NCBI GenBank assembly: GCA_011037195.1
Contig: JAAEAF010007836.1
Span: 1-64,000 of the forward strand
Source of the DNA: Triatoma infestans
Lineage: Eukaryota; Arthropoda; Insecta; Hemiptera; Reduviidae
DNA: 64,000 bases
Reading direction: 5' to 3'
Position 1 is the stretch's first letter; the number at the start of each line of letters is the position of its first letter. The translations under genes were made by a program, and so were the position numbers. Below the pieces are notes generated by a model. The model had not been told where the DNA came from, ran no database searches, and saw only the letters and a list, made by a program, of their open reading frames with translations. Below, in pieces: positions 34,550 through 45,139 of the stretch.

Positions 34550-34852
34550 TAGGAGTTGAAAAGTTTTTTTTACTTTCTCTTACTCCTAATAAGTGGAAGT
34601 ATTGCGATCATGTTTTGAGGTCCCCTGAATCCGAAAAAAATGTTTTTAGTGTATGTTCTGTATAAATGTGTGTCTGTGTATATGCATAGCAGAATATCTC
34701 AAAACTGATAACTCACAGGGAAGCTCAAACTTCGTAATCCATTTTTTTAGGCACAACCATCGCATCAGAACACAATGATTTCGGGCAAAAATCCATCTAA
34801 CCGGAAATGCGACTTTACCAAAGTCTTTCTTCAAACTTATAATTTTTTTTAC
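34550..34852 (-). repeat. dispersed repeat F fragment
   Basis: TGAGGTCCCCTGAATCC, CTCAAACTTCGTAATCC, GCGACTTTACCAAAGTC and CTTCAAACTTATAATTT are F blocks in reverse. Confidence 0.5.
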
Positions 34853-34859
34853 TTAATGT

Positions 34860-35515
34860 TGACTTCGTCTTCCCAGGTCACATGGGACTTTTCGGGAATG
34901 AGGAAGTGGATAGGTTTGCCAAATTAGGCACCTCTCTCCCTTCATTGGTCCCGAGCTTACTGTTGGCGTGTCTTTTGGCACATATCTGTCAGGCTTCCAG
35001 ACACGGACAGCTTCACAGCATTCATACCTATTGATGAGCTCAGTTGGTTTTCGGCAGTCCAAAAAGCACATGGGGGTCCAGACAAGGCCATTAGTGAGTG
35101 AGACGTTGCTGTGTTTTTCACGGAGCTCTCTCAGGCATCTGGTTGGATCCCTTACAAGGAGACTTCTCTACATAATGGGGCTTATGCCGGATCTATTTTA
35201 TAGAATCTGTGAGACAGAGGAGGAAACACCCATCCATCTTATAACAGATTGTCTGGGTTGTAAGGAGATTAGTTTCAGGACCTTTGGTCGGAGCAGGATG
35301 TCTGTGGAAGAGCTTAGGCTATTTCCCCTTAAGGTTATTGTCCGATTTGTTCGGACTGTGGTGAATCTTAGGTGGATTAGACCCGGGTCTGGATATTTGT
35401 TGTAGACCCGGTTTGTTGTTGTTTTTCTTGGGGGTAGCTATATGGGCCCAGTGAGGCTTTGGATAGCTTAGGGTTTGGTCCCTCCCCACAGACAAATAAT
35501 AATAATTATACTTTA
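34860..35515 (+). mobile_element. LINE-X, best-preserved copy
   Basis: It starts in RNase H (GTCACATGGGACTTTTCGGG encodes GHMGLFGNEEVDRFAK) and runs on through VSFGTYLSGFQTRTASQH, the Cys knuckle (FYRICETEEETPIHLITDC) and FGRSRMSVEELRL. The 3' UTR has GGGTAGCTATATGGGCCC and ends in AATAATAATTA. One short deletion removes part of the HCGLRRH segment. Confidence 0.72.
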
Positions 35516-35699
35516 TCTTCAATTTTATAACAATGGGCAGAATCTAAATTTAATAAGCTTGACTTATTTGAGGAAAGCATAACATCCCACTCTCTTCCCT
35601 AAACTTCTTTAAATAGAACTTGGATAGGTCACGTTTGGTATACCAAGTTTAATGAAATCTGTCGGTGTATTTATGGTGGAAAAATCTGCATCAGTCTAA

Positions 35700-36010
35700 G
35701 TAAGAACAAGATCCATATTCTTGCGGGATCTGTCATGGGGCACTGTAGATTTCAGGGGACATCTGGGAAAGCTGGGGGCCTAGAAGATGATGGCAAATGC
35801 AGATTCTGTGGGAAAATGGAGGAAACTCCAATAAATCTTCTCACCGACTGCGATGCTGTAATCCAAAGAAGATTCAACATCCTGGGTTGTTACCAGGTGG
35901 GGATGGGGGAAATACCCAACCTAGAACCCTCCAAGATTTTGGGATTTTTTAGGGAGCAGCCTCAACTTGGAGAGAATGCTTTAGATGAGCAAGCTCACGT
36001 ATGATACCAG
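35700..36010 (+). mobile_element. LINE fragment with Cys knuckle
   Basis: The frame at 35735-36004 encodes MGHCRFQGTSGKAGG, DGKCRFCGKMEETPINLLTD and RRFNILGCYQVGMGEIPNLE, then PSKILGFFRE. This matches the end of I/Jockey-type ORF2 (GHCR..HL...G, CRFC.EEEET..H.L..C, LEP..IL.F.R). The knuckle His is Asn here. Confidence 0.65.
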
Positions 36011-36714
36011 AGAGGGCACAATAGATCACATAATGGTCGCATACGTGAACTCTCTTCCTTGTCCATGGTTGGCTGGCGGATGACGAAATCACAGTCTCCC
36101 ATCCCAATTACCCTCCACACGCAGACACACACACAGATCATTTTAAATTTGCAATGTTTTAATCTTCATTTGTCCTGAATTTAAATTTGTCTTCGAAATT
36201 TAAAGCAAAACAAGTCACTACATGCCCGGAGGTGCCTCTTTGTGCACTGCTGCTTGCGGACAAATATTAACTAACCATCTTATTCAAATTTTCAACATTT
36301 AACTGGTAACACATGTTTTGTGAATAGTCACTCAAAAGTAAAAACCTTTACAAAAAAAACTTCTCCAGTGTTATATATATATATTTTTTTTTTTTTGTAA
36401 TATTTTTTGAGAAAAATACATTTTTCTAGGTATGTAGGGGGAGCGTCAACATTGGGGGCAGCTTTTTTTTCCCCCTACAGTGCCACAGCGTTACAATGAA
36501 CGCTACTCCACCTATCCAATACTGTGGGCATTCATTGCATAGCAAAGATTCCAGTTTTATTGGATATAGGTTAACCGCAAATAAATTCAGCGCATTTATT
36601 GAATAGATTTCAGACAGAGCTATGCATTTTTATTTAAATAAAGTATTTAAATATTAAATGAAAATATTGTTAAATATAAATACTATTTTTCAAAATATTA
36701 GTATTTATTTTTAT
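36011..36714. other. unassigned A+T-rich spacer
   Basis: ACACGCAGACACACACACAG near 36120 is a short CA-rich run. No gene is seen. Confidence 0.5.
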
Positions 36715-37515
36715 GGCTGAATAAATACAGTGCAAATATTAGATTACGCGCGGATGATATTGATAAAATCGGGATGAGCTTTAGTGCCATGAGTGAGGTC
36801 TTCTCCAGAATACATGCTGGCCGTGAATGAGTCCAAGACTCAAATATATTGTCACTACTCCTCAAGGCAATCCACCGAACTAAGTACAAGTGGATAGCTA
36901 CACCTTCAAGATCTTGGCTCACAGGTGACTAATGATGTGGATGTAAACATCCAGCGAATTATAATAATCACCACCTACTTACTTCGGTTTGGTTAGGCAC
37001 CTGAAAAAATCACATTCTATCCCCGCACCACCAAATTGCGTCACTGCAAGACATTGATCAAGACCTGTGCTTACTAATGGGATGCTTACAGACCTGAATG
37101 CTGGACGTTATCCAAAATCTAAGCATCCCAATTATACCAAATGGAAAGGAAAATATTAAGGCAGTTTTTTCGGAACAGTTTTTTTAATCCGGCTAAATGA
37201 TTGGTACTTTGTCTAGGAGATTGTGACGTCTATAATCTGATCTATAAAGATTGGCAGACTCAGGTGGGCGGGACATGTATCTTAGGATAATAGTTAACTC
37301 CATATACCGAGGAAGCTCCTAGAAGTGATTATTCACCCTACAAGACGTCGGGGATGCCCGAAATTATGTTGGTTAGATGGTGTAGAGGCGGATGCGTGAT
37401 CCATTGCTAGGTATACGACACTGGAGAGCGGCAGCTACAGATAGAGTTGTCTGGGGGACTTTGCTGTCGGAGGCCTTGGCCCCACGTGGGTTGTTGCGCA
37501 ACGAATCATGATGTT
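36715..37515 (+). mobile_element. RTE-like reverse transcriptase, decayed C-terminal half
   Basis: Across several frameshifts: LQILDYADDIDKIGMSFSAM (catalytic YADD), KAIHRTKYKWIATPSRSWL, TGDXXDVNIQRIIIITTYF-type sequence, SRPVLTNGMLT, IGRLRWAGHVS, RRRGCPKLCWLDGVEADA and EALAHPGLLRN-like end. This is the standard order for endonuclease/RT polyproteins. At least five frame changes make it a dead copy. Confidence 0.7.
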
Positions 37516-37554
37516 CTTACATATAAATATAATTTTTTTTCAGGCGGGGTTAAT

Positions 37555-37745
37555 GTCCGACTACCAAAGATGTCGTGGACCGGTGGCGCAAGCACATACT
37601 TTACCAATACATTTTTTTAAAGGAATATACAATTTAGCGGTTATAAGCGGGGAATCGAACTGGGGACCACCCAGTTACAAGGCCATGCTCATAACCACTG
37701 CACTACACCAACACCCGCAGGTGATCTATATTTTCTCCCAAGGTA
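37555..37745 (-). repeat. SINE-C, minus copy
   Basis: On the minus strand: GGTGTAGTGCAGTGGTTATG, CCTTGTAACTGGG and CCCAGTTCGATTCCCC, followed by a short body (AAAAAAATGTATTGG). Confidence 0.5.
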
Positions 37746-38279
37746 TCTCAGTCCAATAAGCTACCACTGAACTAATCCCAACCCTCTAAGTATGTTTGTC
37801 TGACTGATACCTAGGTTTGAAACTAGGTCCTATACAAATATCCAAACCTACCTGTGCACGAATTCAGTGTGAAACAGACATAAAATAGAGGTGAATGTAT
37901 AACTCAAGATATCCCAAGATTGTTGAAAGTAATTATATTGGAGTATAGAAGAAAGCGCCAATAAAACTGAACAAAACCAAATTACTTGAAATTTAACGAT
38001 TACAGATTCCTCACAACCCTTAAAGCCCTGGGGAAGATTGGATCCATCTGGTGTTATACCTGATATTTATCTCCGGTGTCACACGGACGGTTTCAGAAGA
38101 ATGGATGGTAGATCTGACGCTACTGTCTATTTTGAGCCGGGAGACCATTGTGAATAGACCACTGTTTTCCAGGCTGATGTTTTTGCTATTCTTTGTTGTA
38201 TTTTGAATGAAATGGTGCGCAACAATAATTTGAAAGGTGTTTTTAACTTTCCTGGGATAGTCAGGCTGCGTTGAAGGCG

Positions 38280-38990
38280 CTGAGTTCATGTGTCTTCACT
38301 TCCATGTTGGTACTAAGAATGTTCTAAAAAACTGGGAGAGCTTTCTTCTTTGAAGAATGTACTTTTAGTCTGGGTACTAGGTCATATGGGAATCTTTGGA
38401 AACATGAAGTTGGATAGGTTTGCCAAATTAGGCGCCTCTCTCCCTTTCATTAGTCCCCGCGCCTGCTGTTAGTGTATCTTTTGGCACATGTCTGTCCAAG
38501 CTTCCAGTCATGGACATCTTCACAGCACTCATTCCTATGGATGAGCACAGTGGGTTGTCGGCAGTCTAAGATGCTCATTGGGGTCCGGGGGATGTTGGGT
38601 CTTTCATGCACCTACCTCAGGTATCTGGTTGGTTTCCTCATTGGGCTTTGTTGCTTAAGGAGGACACCTCTACGTAATGGTGGCCTCATGCCGAACCTCT
38701 TTTATAGGATTTGTGAGGCGGAGGAGGTAACACCCATACATCTCATGACGGATTGTTTGGACTGTGAGGAAATTAGTTTCAGGACGGTCCTTTGGCCAGG
38801 AACAGGATATCGGTGAAAGAGGCTTAGGCTATGTCACTTAGGTTATGGTCCGATTTGTTTGGAGTGTGGTGTAACTTAGGTCGTTGAAACCCGAGACTGG
38901 ACTTTTGTTCTAGACCCGTAGTCGTTATTTTTTTGGGGAGACAGCTGTATTGGGCCCATGGGGGATACGTCTATCTGTGCAATTAACATT
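38280..38990 (+). mobile_element. LINE-X, 3' terminal fragment
   Basis: GGTCATATGGGAATCTTTGG opens the RNase H helix. SFGTCLSKLPVMD-type sequence with frame changes, LRYLVGFLIGLCCLRRTPL and FYRICEAEEVTPIHLMTDC follow. The 3' UTR GGCCCATG lies near 38955. Confidence 0.65.
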
Positions 38991-40264
38991 CTTAAGTGAT
39001 ATCGTCGTGGCCGTCATATTCGAGAAAATCCCCCCCAAAATCTCAAAAACCCTATTCTGGTAAATGTCGCCCAGCAGTATGACCAATTTTCTTTAAATCT
39101 ATAATCAAAGCAATATTATCTTATTAATGTATAGATAGCTGAATCGTACATTGTACTAAAATGGTACTTTAGAGAGGAATACTTACTTAAAAATTGTTGC
39201 CCCTCTACAAAACCCCCCCAAACAAAGCACACATTGCTATATTTTTTTAATTAAACTGGGTTATTCTTTAATACAAAATATTATTATTTACTACCCCAAA
39301 AAAAATTTTAATTACATAATTAAGTATATATTTGAACTTGTAAATATGTAAAATGCATAGATAATAAACCTATCACTTTTATTTGGAGTATTACTTAACT
39401 ATTCCGTTAGAAGTTTTGACGGCTGGTAACTGAGGACGTCGCCCTCAGAATGTAGTCACAAGGGTAGCGGGCCATCATATCCCCCATATTTGTACAAAAT
39501 GATAAACTAAACTTATCTAAAATCTTAATCAACTTTTAGAAATGTAATGGCTAATGTAAAAAAAAGAATAGTTACACACACAGATTATTATGTTGATTAA
39601 AATTGTCAGTTGGGAGGGGGGATCTTATGTTGGATGGGGGGAGGGTGAAGTGTGCTATACAAAAAAAAAAATTTACTATGATGTAAGATTAATAGAAAGA
39701 AAAAATGTACAGGTACCTCCGTCAGCCGTCTGTGCATGGATCAATAAGTTTACGCCATTCCGGTCCCCTTTTAAACATAACACATTCCAGATGTAATGGT
39801 TAGCGTTCACAACAAAGTACACAACAGAAATTAGCCAAAGGTAACCTTAATGTTATAAACATTAAAAGGTTATAAACAAAAATGTTTTAGTGTACGGACA
39901 AGACATGACCAAAGTTATTATATATAATCCAGTAGTAAATAAACTGGAAAGCAATAAATGTAGACCTTATTCGAAGTGTCCATACGAGTTATTAAAAAAT
40001 GCAGTAAAACTAAATCCAAGGTCCCACAGTACTAAGTTAAGACAGAGCAGTACTAGTTAAGACAGGTAACATTAACTTAGGCCTAACATAAAATATGAGC
40101 TACCTTTACAAACCATTTTTTAGATATAATCCCTCCTATCTTGGTGTTCAATTCAAAATTATTCACCATTTGTTTGGTCACTCTGTCTTATGGTCTTAAA
40201 TTTGGAGGATTTCAGTGGGATGGAGATTTGTTGAGAGTGGGGCAAATGCAGTTTACAAAAAATG
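38991..40264. other. unassigned spacer
   Basis: Weak repeat F similarity at 39000-39200 (AAATCTCAAAAACCC, GTACTTTAGAGAGG). Remaining frames are not recognised. Confidence 0.45.
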
Positions 40265-41345
40265 TAAATTGTACATTGTAAATTCAATTAATTAAAAAAA
40301 TAAGTGAATTTGGAAAATTTTATTTGTTTATTTTTTTTTTAAATTTTACATTATTTTTTAGTGGGATGGTGCTAATATCGGAGTATTACCTCCTCTTGGC
40401 TTTATCACAGCTTGTAAGCATCTCGGTAAAGCTCTGATTCAAGCGGTAAATTTCGTTTTGTAAGATTAGACCCATTCGTTCTTAAAGAACCCTGAAGTGT
40501 TCCAGGAAGGACTCTCCGATCTCTTATCCATCTTCCAAGCATATCACATAGATACTTTATGAAATTTAAATCAGGGGAACGGGCAAACCAGTTTAGGAAG
40601 TCGATATAATGGTTATTAAGAAAGGTCTGCACTATGTGGGCTGTATGTGGGACGAGCGTTAATCGTGCATTAGCACAAACTCCTCACTTATCTAGCATGA
40701 TGGGGACCACAAATGTACTTGCAGTATATCCGCCAAATACCGTATAACAGTCATGGAACCTCCTCGGAACTTCTCACTAACTCTGTACGTCTTTGGCGAT
40801 GAACTACTTCAAAACAGCTGTCAGATGAAGGATTTCGTAAAACTGTCAGTGTCAAAAAAAAATGGTCGTCCCGCACAGTTCTGTGGCCCTAGGACGCCCT
40901 GAGCCTGGCTTTCTTGGATATGAGCCTGTTTTTTCAGTTATGCTGCACTGCATTTCGCGGGGGTTTGATAAGGAACACCAATAGCAATGGCTGTAGATCT
41001 GATGGAGCAGCACATCATCAATAAGTGCTACAGCACGTGTAACAATCCTCGTCACTAAGGGGTATTTTAAAATTCAAATTTTTAATGTTTTAACTTTCTC
41101 AGTCCAAGGGACAAGCTAAAGCGAAGTTAAAGCAATTAAGAAAATCAATTCGAACTGAATAAAAAATAAAACAAATTGCTAATTAATGAACACAAACTGC
41201 GTAAACATTTTTTTGATTTATTTAATTTTTATTTAATACCGCAAGTGTAATGTACAAAGTCCCCCAATTTACTCTAAAAATGTTAAAACTATCAAATCGC
41301 CCAAAACAAAATAACTGGTGGAAAACAGAGACCATACAATATTAT
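40265..41345 (-). mobile_element. Tc1-like transposon, internally deleted (copy 3)
   Basis: Near 40400-40630 the minus strand encodes LNNHYIDFLNWFARSPDLNF then KYLCDMLGRWIRDRRVLPGT, the third-Asp region. Near 40850-41055 it encodes TRAVALIDDVLLHQIYSH, the N-terminal HTH region. The central DDE part (about 400 bases compared with copy 2) is missing. The terminal TTATTTTGTTTTGGGCG is at 41300-41330. Confidence 0.75.
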
Positions 41346-41869
41346 AATTATTAATTAAATGTAATTTTTTTTTAAGTGGTTAGAATTTTTTTTGTTTTGT
41401 TTTTTTTGAATCGTGTTTTTAAAACATTTCTAAAGTGATGAGGAGTTGGGGGTTGGCAGTGTATAATAGGTTTTTGTTTGTAACATGATCTTTTCTTATT
41501 GTCAGTCTGTTTGTATGTGGACAGAATGTAGACAATACCCAGTGCTTTATCTCTCCCACCGTTGGCTTCCTACAAATTGTCAACCTTTTCTACAAATAGA
41601 AAGTTATCACCATGTAACTTCTGTTTTGACCAAAGCTACGAACGGTGACATGTTCATTCATAACGTTAACACTATTACACCTTACCCGCATTGTACCACA
41701 TTCAAACATATCCCTTTGGGCCTGTCAAAAAAATTTTTTTTTAAATTTTTTTTGTTTATTTATTTTGTTGTTATTTGTTTACATCTATTTTTGTTTAGCT
41801 CATACTCTTAAAAATTAAAAAAAATTAAAAAAAAAAAAAAACAAATCAGAATTTGATTAACATATTTAA
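41346..41869. other. unassigned spacer
   Basis: A 108-codon plus frame at 41485-41811 (MIFSYCQSVCMWTECRQYPV) ends in a run of hydrophobic codons from T-rich DNA. I do not support it as a gene. Confidence 0.4.
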
Positions 41870-42073
41870 TTCTTAATTAATATTATTTTGATGATAGAAT
41901 TGTGTAAATAAACTGAAATAAGCACTTTAGTGGAAAAAAACCTAACCCCACCCCTGCCATCATCAAAAGTGCCCTTAAATGAATTTTCTCAGCAAAAACG
42001 TTTCAAATAAATGTTAGTGTAGATCTTTGTATGTATAGATGATATACTAAGTTTACTAAGCAAATCGTTGGAA
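41870..42073 (+). repeat. dispersed repeat F, left part before mariner copy 2
   Basis: TTTGATGATAGAATTGTG, AACTGAAATAAGCACTTTAG, CCTAACCCCACCCCTGCC and AAGCAAATCGTTGGAATTG run up to the mariner end. Confidence 0.55.
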
Positions 42074-43264
42074 TTGTATGGGTGAGTCATAAAAAAAATG
42101 ACCGTTTTACTTGCAAATTTAAAAAACAATTTTATTTTATTTAACAATTTATTTTAATATTCAAAGTATACACTGTTGTGTTCCATGGTTTGTTTCCATC
42201 TCCGAGGCTAGCTGCCGAATTTCTTCGCAATACCACTCTTTGGGTTTTGAACGGAAGAATTCTGCAACTCTATTTTGAACCTCGTCCAGAGAATTAAAAG
42301 GTTTTCCCTTGAAGATAGTGCACCAATGACCGGAATAGATGGTAATTGGAAGTTGCTAGGTCCGGACTATATCAGGGTGGGGGAGAAGCACAGCCCCTTG
42401 TAATTCTGAAATTTTTTGTTTGGTGTAATGAAAAGTGTGTGTCGAGCGTTATCTTGTTGAAACAAAACTTTATTTTTGCTAACTAACCCTGGGGTAACGC
42501 TGGGCCCTAAAACAACGTACATTCTTTCTAACTGCTCGCTATAAAGTTCCTAATCAATAGACTGACCTTCGAGAATGAGAACTCATAATGAATTACGCCT
42601 TCATCATTCTAAAAAATCAGAAAGCATTGTTTTTTTTTCTCGAATTGACCCTGTTTAGCGACAGGTAGAGCAGGCTACTTGCAGTGTAACGATTGTTTCT
42701 TGATCTTAGGATTTCTCCAATATATCCATTTTTCATCGCAAGTTATAATCCTTTTGATGAATTTGGCTTTGGCTTTGAATCCTATGGTCCTTTTGGTCAT
42801 TTGGCTTTCCCAAAATGATTTTGACAAATTTCTACTCGCCGATGAGCTTATTCAGCAGTCAACTCATGGGGAACCAATCTAGCTGAACAATACACTTTCC
42901 CTAGCTTATGCAGCCCACGATTTACGATGAATTGGGGGTACTTCGAGTTCAGCTGCCAACTCCCGAGTACTTTTGATCGGGTCAGCCTTCACGTAACCCC
43001 GCAGAACTTCTTCATCGAATGATGATTTTCGCCCCGAACTGGCTATCCTCTCAAGATTAATGTCACCGGTATTAAATGTCTGAAACCCCCTACACACCTG
43101 TCTGTTCAGAAAGAGCATCCTCCTTTTCAAGTTCCCGCACTAAACGAGTAGTTTCGGCGGCTGAAAACTTTCTTCTCCAATAATGGCGTAATATTACTAA
43201 TATTTCAAATTTTAACGTCATCTTGTTTAAAAAAATGCTAAAAAATTGCAAAAAAGTAAAAAAA
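42074..43264 (-). mobile_element. mariner transposon (copy 2), right end lost
   Basis: The left inverted end (TGGGTGAGTCATAAAAAAAA) and the transposase match copy 1. The HTH frame at 43130-42906 reads GFQTFNTGDINLERIASSGR and ADPIKSTRELAAELEV and includes LVRELEKE-type sequence absent from copy 1. The copy ends without its second inverted end and joins repeat F. Confidence 0.8.
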
Positions 43265-43580
43265 AAAAAAAAAAATTCGTAGTGTGGCGTTTTAGGTTGA
43301 CAAATTTAGACAGATAACTTACTGTCCGGATCAACCTTGGTGGACACCTAAAGTGGAAATATCAAGTTTTTGAACTTTTTACGATTTTTTTCGTTTTTCG
43401 AGCTATACTGTCCCACTTACACACTGACCAATTTTCTAAAAAAAATAAAAATAAAAAAAAGCTTTTTTGGACTTAAAGGACCTCAAAACGTGTGTTTCTC
43501 GGTGGAAACTCGATATCATAAATTTGACACGAATCAAAATTGTTCCTCTCCTTACTATGAGTAAGATAAAGTAATTATTA
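43265..43580 (+). repeat. dispersed repeat F, right part after mariner copy 2
   Basis: TAGTGTGGCGTTTTAGG, AATATCAAGTTTTTGAAC, GGACCTCAAAACGTGTG, TTTCTCGGTGGAAACTCG and TGAGTAAGATAAAG complete the series interrupted by the mariner. Confidence 0.5.
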
Positions 43581-43809
43581 GAGAAAAATTTTTTACCAGC
43601 TTCAGTGTGGCTCATTTTTTAAAGAGCACATTGTAACATCTGGTATTTTATCCATCGTAGCATACATATTCCTTTTGTTCCTGACAGATTTTGGACTTTC
43701 ATCCATAGTCAAAGCAAATTCACGAAGTTCTCTGTGGAGATTTCACTTCAACGTAATGTTTCTGCTTACACTCACACTTCTTGTTGGTTTGTTGGTTGTA
43801 TAATGGAAT

Positions 43810-44240
43810 ATGAATGCTACAATGGATAAAATACCAGATGTTATCCCGCAAGGGGTATCTGCTGCATGCAGTAACTACTTGGGGGAGTAGCGACCACCAC
43901 GGGTTACCACAGCTCAGTACTCCATGCCGCTTCGTCAGAACAGTACAAGATACACTTGAACTGCATACGTTCTACACTTTACAGACAAGGACAAACACAG
44001 TACACAAACTAGGATCTCCGTCCCTAGTTAATTGGCATAAGCCCAAGGGAGAAGGAAGGGATTAGCTCAGTAGTAGCGCGCTGGACTAGCAACGCGGAGG
44101 TCCCGGATTCGAATCCAGCATGCTGCCCTTAGATTTTCTCTTCCTAGGATCCTCTACAATTCATTGTACGGTCTATAAGTTAGAGAACACTGCTTGGAGG
44201 CTGGCAGTGCACTGAGAAGGCTCCGGGGGGGCACAATAGA
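43810..44240 (+). repeat. SINE-A composite element (plus copy)
   Basis: The upstream part (ATCCCGCAAGGGGTATCTGC, CACAGCTCAGTACTCCATG) is followed by the tRNA-like part from about 44053: GGATTAGCTCAGTAG, then CCGGATTCGAATCCAG, CTTAGATTTTCTCTTCC and a body ending GAGAAGGCTCCGG. It is the reverse of the copy at 1-330. Confidence 0.72.
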
Positions 44241-45139
44241 TCTTTCAGGTTGCAGTGCGATAATCCCCCTACAACATTCTATCCAGCATTGCGGAACCCA
44301 TCCACATATTCCAGCACTTTGTAACTTAATTGTGCTTTATTATGATAACTAAGTTGGCAATGCTGCTTTGTCTGGGATTGTGTACTTCTTTTCTTTTAAT
44401 GCTGACCTAAAATGATAGACCTGGAATAGTTTTCGAGAAAAAGTCACGAAAAATTGAAGAGAATAAAAGGAACTATTCAGTAAAGTCACAAATGCCGGTT
44501 GATGGATTTTGTCCAAAATCTTTGTGACCAACTAAGGGTCATTTTTTTAAATCGTTCATAAAATTGCTATAGATCTTTCCATAAGCTGATATAAGCATAA
44601 ACTGAAAATAAAATGGGTACATAATAAGAAACTTTTGGTTAGTAAGAACTTTTGGTTAGAAACTAATATTAGTAAAGTACTAATTTTCCGATTTACATAC
44701 ATACATACACACATCCACAAATTTGACAGATCCCGTAATAAATGTGCGAGATTATGTGCAATGAATAGCGGCTGGTTCAGTTAACTATAGAATAGGTAGG
44801 AAATTAAAAAAAAAATTATCAAATTTGGGGAACATTTTCAATTAGATTTATACTGTACTGAAAGTCGTGTGTGTGTTTTATACCAAAATATTTTAAGTTT
44901 CTAGCTAATTTGAAAATGTTGAAAATATTTGTTTTGTTCCAGATTTTTCATCTTCAAACTATTTTTCCGTCCTTTTGCTTCAAGTATCATAATATAGAAG
45001 GCTTTCTCTAAAAATAAAAAATATATAAATTATAAATATAATTCTACAAAGATTTTTACTTAAAAATATGTTAAGGTAATATAGCCGTATGTAAATGAGC
45101 TCTGTTTATGTAAAGAATGAATCAGCCTTTGCAAGGAGG
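44241..45139. other. unassigned spacer with repeat F pieces
   Basis: GAAAAAGTCACGAAAAATTG, CAGTAAAGTCACAAATGCCGG and CCAAAATCTTTGTGACC at 44430-44530 are repeat F-like. Nothing else is recognised. Confidence 0.45.

Noticed and set aside
41485..41811. 108-codon plus frame with hydrophobic end
   Set aside because: The hydrophobic end comes from T-rich low-complexity DNA and no family is recognised.
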